Part shown: piece by piece, positions 1 to 5,287 of the stretch
Layout of the letters: every line of letters begins with the position of its first letter
Numbering within the stretch: position 1 is the first letter of the stretch
Origin: Gemmatimonadota bacterium
GTDB taxonomy: Bacteria; Gemmatimonadota; Gemmatimonadetes; Palauibacterales; Palauibacteraceae
Assembly: GCA_030598525.1 (NCBI GenBank)
Contig: JAUVPT010000139.1
Span: 1-5,287 of the forward strand
Length of the DNA stretch: 5,287 nucleotides
Reading direction: 5' to 3'
Position numbers and translations under genes: made by a program
Notes under the pieces: model-generated
What the model was told of the DNA's origin: nothing
Database searches by the model: none
The model's input: the letters and a program-made list of their open reading frames with translations, nothing else

Positions 1-1499
1 TTGCTGACATAGCGCACGGTCTCCCGCCCGACCTCCCGCGCCACGAGAACCTCGACGTTGTTGAACCACTGGTTGGGGTCGAGTCCGGCTGCGGCCGTCT
101 TGCGTCTCAGGTTCCGGATCCGGGTGGGCCCCGCGTTGTAGCCCGCGATCGCGAATATCTGTCGAATCGTGGGGTCGATGCCCGGGTCGTCGAAGTAGTG
201 GTCGATCAGGAGCCTGAGATACGCGGTACCCGCCTCGATATTGCTGTCGTCCGTGCTGATGTCATCGACACCGGCCTCGGCCGCCGAAGCCGGTTTGATC
301 TGCATGATCCCGACGGCCCCGTGGCTGTTCTTCGTATCGGCGCCGAGCCTTGACTCCTGGAAGGCCTGGGCTACCACGAGCACCCAGTCGAGCCCGTGCG
401 TGGCGGAGTGCTTCTCGAACGAACCCCTGAGCCGCTTCAGGGTTTGCGAGTGCTCGGCGCGCCGCACCCGTTGCACACGAGACGTATCCTGCGTGTAACG
501 GTTCAGAAGTATGTTGCCCGTCAGGGTGCCCCGCCGGTACTGCCGCAGGAAGTCGTTCAACGCTTCCTTGAGTACCGGGCTCTCCTTGCGGATGGCCCAC
601 CCGATGGAGGCGTCCGTGCGAACTGACAGGTTGGGGTGCAGCACCAGGTTCGGGTAGATCTGGGACCAGAACTCGGCCTGGTAGGCGTCCACCACCGTGG
701 CGGGAGAGTTCCCGACATTCACCTGCTCGAGCAGATCCTCGGCGTCCAGCACTTCGTCGACGGCCACCAGGTTGAGCGGCGTATGGTTCTGCTCGCGCAG
801 CTCCCGATCGAGGACCTGCAGGCTCTCCCAGTAGCTGCTCGAAGGCCGGACGTGAAGCTCGAGCGCGCCCAGGTCCTCGAGGCGGCCCGGAATCGTCACC
901 TCGGTGCCCGGACCGGTGACCACGATCTCCGATATCCCCGTCGCGGTTGGGTGTGCGAAGTCGACCCGCTCCAGCCTCTCGGGAGTGATAGTGAGTCCGG
1001 CCGCGGCGATGTCACCCCGGCCTTCCTCGAGGAAGGGAATGAGAAAGTCGCGGGTCACGGGTTGAACCACCACGATCACCTTCAACTGGCCGCGATCAAG
1101 CCGCTGGTTCAGGAATTCCTCGAGCGCCGCTGCCGCCTCGGCAATGAGGCCGGATTGCCTGCGGCCGTCGAACCCGAAGAACATGGGCTCGTGCACCGTG
1201 AGAAGTCGGACCACCCGCCGCTCGGCCATGTCGGGCAGGTCCCCGGTCCACGGTTCGAGCGCTCGACGAGTTCCCTCGGGCAGGCTGTCCAGGACCGTGA
1301 GCAGAGTGGGAAGCGCCCCTGCTTCGGGAAGCGAGTCACTTGACGGGGCCTCCGCTGCCGGCGCCTGAGCGTCCGCCTTGTCTCCGGACGCACCGGAACG
1401 CTCGGTGACCGTCGACTCCCCGCACGCGCAAAACAGTCCGGCCAGGAAGGCCGCGGCCACGAAGGGCACGCCGAATATTCGCCGGGTTCGCTGTCTCAT
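1..1499 (-). CDS. MltF-type lytic murein transglycosylase (SBP_bac_3 + SLT), 3' end cut by window edge
   Basis: Seen: an open frame of 499 codons from ATG (1499-1497) to the left edge with no stop. Residues 1-26 form a signal: basic MRQRTRR, a hydrophobic stretch, then FCACGES. Cys26 could be a lipidated cysteine, though the lipobox is poor. An Ala/Glu/Ser/Pro-rich linker follows to about residue 94. Residues ~95-345 look like a family-3 solute-binding domain, with GDIAAAGLTITPERLERVDF as its signature. Residues ~365-499 form an SLT domain with QESRLGAD (catalytic Glu382), HGAVGIMQIKP, GYNAGPTRI (Tyr454) and VGRETVRYVS. Known: the order SBP domain then SLT matches E. coli MltF (about 518 residues), which cleaves the MurNAc-GlcNAc bond to give 1,6-anhydro ends at the outer membrane. 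Inference: same activity here, with the SBP domain possibly sensing a muropeptide or other ligand. Perhaps 15-50 residues are missing. It is divergent from the TPR gene. Family call is firm; the exact orthologue is not, so no symbol is given. Confidence 0.93.
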   Translation of the reverse strand, partial: MRQRTRRIFGVPFVAAAFLAGLFCACGESTVTERSGASGDKADAQAPAAEAPSSDSLPEAGALPTLLTVLDSLPEGTRRALEPWTGDLPDMAERRVVRLLTVHEPMFFGFDGRRQSGLIAEAAAALEEFLNQRLDRGQLKVIVVVQPVTRDFLIPFLEEGRGDIAAAGLTITPERLERVDFAHPTATGISEIVVTGPGTEVTIPGRLEDLGALELHVRPSSSYWESLQVLDRELREQNHTPLNLVAVDEVLDAEDLLEQVNVGNSPATVVDAYQAEFWSQIYPNLVLHPNLSVRTDASIGWAIRKESPVLKEALNDFLRQYRRGTLTGNILLNRYTQDTSRVQRVRRAEHSQTLKRLRGSFEKHSATHGLDWVLVVAQAFQESRLGADTKNSHGAVGIMQIKPASAAEAGVDDISTDDSNIEAGTAYLRLLIDHYFDDPGIDPTIRQIFAIAGYNAGPTRIRNLRRKTAAAGLDPNQWFNNVEVLVAREVGRETVRYVS

Positions 1500-1505
1500 G
1501 GTCAT

Positions 1506-1512
1506 TCACCTC
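1506..1512 (-). promoter_or_regulatory. Shine-Dalgarno of the transglycosylase gene
   Basis: On the minus strand GAGGTGA lies six bases before the ATG at 1499, an almost perfect anti-16S match at good spacing. A second in-frame ATG at 1505-1503 directly abuts this site, too close to be used, so the start at 1499 is preferred. Confidence 0.8.
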
Positions 1513-1559
1513 TGCCAGGGCCTTGCGGTCCATCTCACAGATCGGGGATCTTGCCGCCG

Positions 1560-1574
1560 TGTCACCCGGTAACA
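1560..1574. promoter_or_regulatory. Operator-like imperfect palindrome
   Basis: The 15-base element TGTCACCCGGTAACA has arms TGTCACC and GGTAACA around a central C, with six of seven positions pairing. It lies 61 bases from the transglycosylase start and 84 bases from the TPR start, where an operator controlling either or both genes would sit. It overlaps the -10-like TAACAT. A binding protein is not identifiable from sequence, and a 15-base imperfect palindrome can occur by chance. Confidence 0.3.
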
Positions 1575-1600
1575 TGCAACCGTAGCCTCGCGTCAGCCAA

Positions 1601-1615
1601 GCGGGACGAGCCCGC
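1601..1615. repeat. Short GC-rich stem-loop in the TPR gene leader
   Basis: GCGGG (1601-1605) and CCCGC (1611-1615) are perfect inverted repeats around a five-base loop. It would fold in a TPR-gene transcript starting upstream and lies 42 bases before the chosen TTG start. It has no T-run, so it is not a terminator. A five-base stem in such GC-rich DNA may be coincidental. Confidence 0.2.
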
Positions 1616-1646
1616 GGATTGGCGGCGCAGGCCGGGGACCTTCATC

Positions 1647-1650
1647 GGAG
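1647..1650 (+). promoter_or_regulatory. Shine-Dalgarno deciding the TTG start of the TPR gene
   Basis: GGAG (within CGGAG, 1646-1650) sits seven bases before the TTG at 1658. The in-frame TTG at 1619 has only a weak purine run upstream, and the in-frame ATG at 1691 has a GGAG only three bases away. The 1658 start is therefore best supported. Confidence 0.6.
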
Positions 1651-1657
1651 ATTACTC

Positions 1658-3982
1658 TTGACCCGGACCTCGCCTCTCTGGACGGAGCTCATGCGCCGTC
1701 GGGTGCCGCACATCGTCGGTGCCTATTTCGCCGGCGGCTGGATCCTGCTCGAATTCACGGACTGGGCGGTGGGCCGTTGGGTTCTGTCCCCGCACATCAC
1801 GGACTTCGTGGTGACGGCCTGGCTGTTCATGATCCCCGCCGTCGCGTTGCTGGCCTGGACGCACGGCGCGCCGGGGCGCGACCCCTGGACGCGCGCTGCG
1901 ATCACCGGTGTGGCCCTGAACCTCCTCATCGCGTCAGCCATCATGTTCGGCCTGTTCCGGGGACGGGACCTCGGGGCGGCCACGAACACGGTGACGGTCC
2001 TCGACGAGGAAGGACGCAGCATCGAGCGCGAGATTCCCAAGCGGGAGTTTACGCGCCGGGTGGCCGTGTTCGCGTTCGTGAATGAGTCGGGCGATGCCGA
2101 CCTGGACTGGCTCCAGCTCGGCGCTCCGTGGTCGCTCACGCTCGACCTGGAGCAGGACGACTGGATCCGGCCGGTGGCCGGATTCGCCGAGGAGCTGGGA
2201 AGTGGCCCGTTCTCGCCCTCGCACCTGCCCCTGTCTCAGCAGCGGGAGCTGGCCAGGGATCGATTCCTCGACTACCTGCTCGTGGGGTCGATCCAAGGCG
2301 GGGGCGACTCGTTGGTCCTGAAGAGCCGTTTGTACGACGCGCACACCGGGTCCCTGATCGAAGAACGCGAGTTCGAAGGTTCGCACCCGCTGGACCTGGT
2401 GGACCGTGTATCTCTGCAGCTCCGGGAAGACCTGGAGATGCCCTCGGGGCACGTGGCCGGGACTCCCGATCTGCCTGTTCGGGAGCTGCTTTCCGATTCG
2501 CTGGTCGCTGTGCGCGCCTTCCTCCAGGCCGAGTACGCCGAGGGCAGAGACGCCCAGGCCAACCTGCGCCTCCTGGCCGCCGCGGCCGGCACCGATTCGA
2601 CGTTTGCCCTGGCCCAAGCAGCTCTCGGCGAGGCCTACCTCGCGTTCAACCAGCCGGAAGACGCGTACGCGGCTTACGAGACGGCGCTTCGACACGAGTA
2701 CCGACTCAGCGAGCGCAACCGGTTCGAAGTCAAGGTCCGCTACTACCAGGTCACCCGGCAGCCCGAGAAGACCCTGGCCATTGCCCGCATGCGGACGGAC
2801 CTGTATCCCACGGATCCGAGCGCCTGGGATGTGCTGGGCATCGTTCTCATTAACCAGGCCGACAACGCCGGCGCCATCGAAGCGTTGGAGCAGGGCCGCG
2901 CCATCGATCCATCGTCGTGGGGCAGGGTGCAGCTGCTCGGCCAGGCCTACATGAACGCGGGCCGCCTGGATGACGCGAGGCTGACCTACCAACGGCATGC
3001 CGACCGATATCCAGAGCGCCTCGCGCCGATTCGGGCCATCGGCGGCATGTATCTGCAGCAGGGCAGCTTCACACAGGCCGCCGAGCAATTCGAGAAGGCG
3101 CTCCTCGTCGACCCGGCGGACCTCCAGTCGCTGGTCGCCCTGGCCGACATCGCCGAGCGAACGGCGGACTTCGAGATGGCACGCGACTACTACGACCGAG
3201 CGATTTCCGCTTCCCGGACCGCCGAGCAGATGTGGCTGGTCGGCGGACGCCTGGTCGGCCACTTCGATCTCCAGGGAATGACGGACAGTTCGATCGCCCG
3301 AGTGGAGGCGCTGTCGGGCTATCTCAGGTCGAGCCAGGGGCGGCTGGCGGAGCTGCAGCAACGGGTCAACACGATCGCGCTGTATCCAAGGGCCGGTCGG
3401 GCTGCGCAGGCGTACGCGTTGCTCGACACTCTGCGGGTCGAGCTGGAGCCGCCGTTAACCCTGTTCGTTCCGGTTGCCGAGGCCCTGCTGCTCCGTGAGC
3501 TCGGTCGAGGCGAGCTACTGGAGGCCAAGACCCCGGAGGCCCGCCGCCTCTACCAGGAGTTCGGTTACGCGTCACTCGAGTGGATCATGCTCTATCTGGA
3601 CGCTGAAGCGCGGCGTCTGCAGGGGCGCTGTGCGGAGGCGATTCCGTTGTTCGAGCAAGCGGCGGCCGCCATGCAGGCGGGCCTGCTCGGCGAAATCGAT
3701 GTGGGGTTGGGCGGCAACCCGTGGCTCGGACTCGGGACGTGTTACCGGGTGATGGGCCGACACGCCGATGCGGCAAATGCGCTGGGCGAGTCGTACTCGC
3801 AGCTCCCGGCCGACGCGCGCGTTCTCCTTCAGTTGGCCCGGCTGTATGATGATATGGGCGACCGCGTCGAGGCCCTGCGCTACCTCAACGGCGCCGTCCA
3901 CGTGTGGCGGAACGCTGACCCGGACCACCTCCTGGCCAACCAGGCGAGGGCGCTCCTTGCTGACTGGGAGGGTCGGGGCTAG
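1658..3982 (+). CDS. Membrane-anchored TolB-N/FlgO-like domain and TPR protein
   Basis: Seen, in 774 residues from TTG 1658 to TAG 3980-3982: a short basic stretch (MRRR, ~12-15), then three hydrophobic segments at about 18-36, 49-67 and 79-100. The first reads VPHIVGAYFAGGWILLEFTD and resembles the helical bundle in many TPR and adenylate-cyclase-like proteins. Residues ~134-262 contain RRVAVFAFVNESGD and DYLLVGSIQGGGDSLVLKSR, resembling the TolB N-terminal/FlgO-like fold. TPR-like helix pairs follow near 315-350, 385-419, 420-453, 454-488, 489-520, 688-722 and 723-756, with less regular helices between. Known: such proteins often carry a kinase, cyclase or DNA-binding output domain before the membrane segment; none is present here. 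Inference: a membrane-anchored scaffold with the TolB-N and TPR parts on one side, probably periplasmic; partners unknown. TTG 1619 (787 residues) and ATG 1691 (763 residues) are alternative starts. It is divergent from the transglycosylase and convergent with the oxidoreductase. Sure of the architecture, not of the function. Confidence 0.88.
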   Translation: MTRTSPLWTELMRRRVPHIVGAYFAGGWILLEFTDWAVGRWVLSPHITDFVVTAWLFMIPAVALLAWTHGAPGRDPWTRAAITGVALNLLIASAIMFGLFRGRDLGAATNTVTVLDEEGRSIEREIPKREFTRRVAVFAFVNESGDADLDWLQLGAPWSLTLDLEQDDWIRPVAGFAEELGSGPFSPSHLPLSQQRELARDRFLDYLLVGSIQGGGDSLVLKSRLYDAHTGSLIEEREFEGSHPLDLVDRVSLQLREDLEMPSGHVAGTPDLPVRELLSDSLVAVRAFLQAEYAEGRDAQANLRLLAAAAGTDSTFALAQAALGEAYLAFNQPEDAYAAYETALRHEYRLSERNRFEVKVRYYQVTRQPEKTLAIARMRTDLYPTDPSAWDVLGIVLINQADNAGAIEALEQGRAIDPSSWGRVQLLGQAYMNAGRLDDARLTYQRHADRYPERLAPIRAIGGMYLQQGSFTQAAEQFEKALLVDPADLQSLVALADIAERTADFEMARDYYDRAISASRTAEQMWLVGGRLVGHFDLQGMTDSSIARVEALSGYLRSSQGRLAELQQRVNTIALYPRAGRAAQAYALLDTLRVELEPPLTLFVPVAEALLLRELGRGELLEAKTPEARRLYQEFGYASLEWIMLYLDAEARRLQGRCAEAIPLFEQAAAAMQAGLLGEIDVGLGGNPWLGLGTCYRVMGRHADAANALGESYSQLPADARVLLQLARLYDDMGDRVEALRYLNGAVHVWRNADPDHLLANQARALLADWEGRG

Positions 3983-4010
3983 GGGTCGAATCTGAGGTGA
4001 ACCCAGGCCT

Positions 4011-4039
4011 CGAGCAGGGTCAGATCTGTCCCCTGCTCG
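4011..4039. terminator. Strong inverted repeat at the convergent junction, possible bidirectional terminator
   Basis: CGAGCAGGG (4011-4019) and CCCTGCTCG (4031-4039) are a perfect 9-bp inverted repeat with an 11-base loop holding the palindrome CAGATCTG. It begins 28 bases after the TPR stop codon and overlaps the TGA and last codons of the oxidoreductase on the minus strand. This is where a shared terminator between converging genes is expected. No T-run follows on either strand, so it is not a canonical intrinsic terminator. It could instead act as a transcript 3'-end stabiliser, or simply reflect coding sequence. Confidence 0.4.
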
Positions 4040-5287
4040 CCAGGTCGCCGATCCGCTCGGCGGCCCGGAACGCCAGCGCCATGATCGTCATGGTGGGCTG
4101 TCCCCGGCCCGACGTCACCATGCTGCTCCCGTCGCAGATGAACAGGTTTGAAACGTCGTGCGTCCGGTGGTCGGCATCGACCACGGAGCGCGCGGGGTCC
4201 GTCCCCATGCGGCACGTGCCGAGGAGGTGCGCGGTGACGGTCGTCTCGGCGACCGGATAGCGCCACACGCGCTTCGCTCCCGCCGCCTCGGCGATCTCCA
4301 CGCTCCTGTCCTGAAGGAATCGCATCATCGACAAGTCGTCCGGGTGATCCAGGTACGTCATGCGTATCGCCGGGTACCCCCACGAATCCTTCACCTTCGG
4401 GTCGAGCGAGATGCTGTTGGTCTCGACCGGCAGTGATGTCGTGTGGCCGTTGACGAACATGGCCCGCGAGTAATCGCGCAGGAGCGCCTTGTACTCGGCT
4501 CCCCAGCGGGGGGCGCCGGGCGGACCGTAGCCCTCGGATCCCCATAGCATCGGGTGGTAGAACAGGCGGGCATCGATGCCGCCGCCCCCGTAAAGACCGC
4601 GGGATGGGTCGGCATCGTAGAAATCGTGCATGATCCGGGTAACCTGAACGCTCTTGAACTCGTTCAACTCGTGCTCGAACGCGGCTCCCACCATCGACTG
4701 GCCGTTGCACATCAGGTGCCGGCCCACCAGGCCGCTGGAATTCGCCAGGCCATCGGGGTGGCGGCTGGACTCGGACAGGAACAGGAGCCGCGGTGTCTCG
4801 GCGCCGTTGGCCGCCAGGATCACGGCCTTGCCGAGTTGCAGGTGCTCGGTCCTCTCACGATCCAGGTACCGGACCCCGGTCGTACGGCCGGATCGGTCGA
4901 TCTCGACTCCGACCACCCGGCTCCCAGATCGGATTTCGCACCGGCCGGTGGCCTCCGCCTCCGGTATCATGGTCACCAGGGTCGACGACTTGGCGCGCAC
5001 CTCGCATCCGAATCCCATGCAGAACCCGCAGTGGATGCACGCCGGCCGGCCGCGAAACGACTCGGTGGCGATGGCCATGGGAGCGGGGAAGGCGTTCCAG
5101 CCCATCTCACGACACCCGTTCTCGAACAGGACGCCGGACGACTTCACGGCCACTGGGCCCATCGGATAGGGGCGTGACCTTGGCGGCTCGAACGGGCTCG
5201 CGCCCGCCTGCCCGGATACTCCAACCTCCCAGTCCACTTTCGTGTAGTAGGGCTCGAGTTCCTCGTAGGTGATCGGCCAGTCGACAA
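4020..5287 (-). CDS. GMC-family FAD oxidoreductase, N-terminus cut by window edge
   Basis: Seen: an open frame from the right edge to TGA (4022-4020), giving 421 residues. It reads straight through the GTG at 5237, preceded by DWPITYEELEPYYTKV, a typical GMC interior, so that GTG is not the start. Cys83, 86, 89 and 94 (visible numbering) form CIHCGFCMGFGC. The C-terminal GMC domain has HLLGTCRMG with His353, NLFICDGSSMVTSG, then RGQPTMTIMALAFRAAERI. Known: GMC enzymes use FAD to oxidise alcohols, sugars or sugar acids; the active-site His lies in an HxxGTC motif, with Asn or His about 43 residues later. Here that partner is Gln396. Inference: closest in style to the gluconate 2-dehydrogenase flavoprotein-like branch of periplasmic sugar or polyol dehydrogenases. 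The substrate cannot be told. Full members have about 550 residues, so some 130 including the GxGxxG motif are missing. Any partner (small subunit, cytochrome) would lie off the right edge. The end converges on the TPR gene. Confidence 0.92.
   Translation of the reverse strand, partial: VDWPITYEELEPYYTKVDWEVGVSGQAGASPFEPPRSRPYPMGPVAVKSSGVLFENGCREMGWNAFPAPMAIATESFRGRPACIHCGFCMGFGCEVRAKSSTLVTMIPEAEATGRCEIRSGSRVVGVEIDRSGRTTGVRYLDRERTEHLQLGKAVILAANGAETPRLLFLSESSRHPDGLANSSGLVGRHLMCNGQSMVGAAFEHELNEFKSVQVTRIMHDFYDADPSRGLYGGGGIDARLFYHPMLWGSEGYGPPGAPRWGAEYKALLRDYSRAMFVNGHTTSLPVETNSISLDPKVKDSWGYPAIRMTYLDHPDDLSMMRFLQDRSVEIAEAAGAKRVWRYPVAETTVTAHLLGTCRMGTDPARSVVDADHRTHDVSNLFICDGSSMVTSGRGQPTMTIMALAFRAAERIGDLASRGQI

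Larger units (their letters stand above)
1500..1657. other. Divergent intergenic region (shared promoter region)
   Basis: This 158-bp gap separates the divergent starts of the transglycosylase and the TPR gene and must hold promoters for both unless one is leaderless. I see no convincing sigma-70 promoter on either strand. On the plus strand TAACAT (1570-1575) resembles a -10 box, but the nearest -35-like TTGCCG (1551-1556) is only 13 bases away. On the minus strand TTGGCT (within 1594-1600) has only poor -10 candidates at the right distance. The gap also contains a palindrome (1560-1574) and a short stem-loop (1601-1615). No small ORF there has a supporting ribosome binding site. Confidence 0.6.

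Noticed and set aside
636..1343. A 235-residue plus-strand open frame antisense to the transglycosylase
   Set aside because: It is a shadow of the solute-binding domain, which is well conserved on the other strand. No family resemblance or supporting ribosome binding site was seen.
1551..1575. TTGCCG followed by TAACAT as a plus-strand sigma-70 promoter
   Set aside because: The spacer is only 13 bases, outside the usual 15-19, and each box matches the consensus only partly.
1934..3361. A 475-residue open frame on the minus strand antisense to the TPR gene
   Set aside because: Its translation has no recognisable domain and is rich in Arg, Gly, Val and Leu, as expected for a mirror frame of GC-biased codons. 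The opposite strand encodes clear membrane, TolB-N and TPR features.
3455..3457. A rare in-frame TTA leucine codon in the TPR gene, considered as a regulatory codon
   Set aside because: TTA-based control is known mainly from Streptomyces, which this locus does not resemble. A single TTA in a 774-codon gene is unremarkable.
3979..4710. A 243-residue minus-strand open frame overlapping the oxidoreductase 3' half
   Set aside because: It is an out-of-frame reading of the same strand, Arg/Gly/Pro-rich, without motifs. The GMC frame carries the HxxGTC and GDGSS-like motifs.
4554..5177. Plus-strand open frames of 171-207 residues inside the oxidoreductase
   Set aside because: They overlap well-conserved GMC sequence on the minus strand, including the cysteine cluster, and have compositions typical of antisense frames in GC-rich DNA.
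5235..5237. GTG as the start of the oxidoreductase
   Set aside because: The frame stays open to the window edge, and the upstream residues (DWPITYEELEPYYTKV) are typical GMC interior sequence, so the gene begins outside the window.

Overview
The window is a GC-rich bacterial chromosomal segment (roughly two-thirds G+C by eye, with strong G/C bias at third codon positions) holding three protein genes and almost no spare DNA. The style of the middle gene suggests a soil or marine Gram-negative lineage such as Gemmatimonadota, Acidobacteriota or a GC-rich proteobacterium. It is a membrane protein with an N-terminal helical bundle, a TolB-N/FlgO-like domain and a long TPR tail. That taxonomic guess is inference. 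A murein transglycosylase with a secretion signal fits a cell with a periplasm.

Layout: (1) Positions 1-1499, minus strand: an MltF-type membrane-bound lytic transglycosylase, with a lipoprotein-like signal, a solute-binding-protein family 3 domain and a C-terminal SLT catalytic domain. The start is present; the last C-terminal residues run off the left edge. (2) Positions 1500-1657: a 158-bp divergent intergenic region with a Shine-Dalgarno for each flanking gene, an operator-like imperfect palindrome and a small stem-loop. (3) Positions 1658-3982, plus strand: a 774-residue membrane-anchored TPR protein, best started at a TTG codon. (4) Positions 3983-4019: a 37-bp convergent gap whose right end carries a strong 9-bp inverted repeat running into the next gene's stop codon. 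(5) Positions 4020-5287, minus strand: the C-terminal 421 residues of a GMC-family flavin oxidoreductase, whose N-terminus with the Rossmann FAD motif lies beyond the right edge.

Nothing shows that the three genes form one pathway. The transglycosylase and the TPR protein are divergently transcribed and could share regulation from the 158-bp gap. The oxidoreductase faces them convergently and belongs to a separate transcription unit entering from the right. I see no mobile element, CRISPR array, tRNA, rRNA or clear novel system. The points most worth checking are the Gln at the second active-site position of the GMC enzyme, its four-cysteine cluster, the inverted repeat at the convergent junction and the palindrome in the divergent promoter region.
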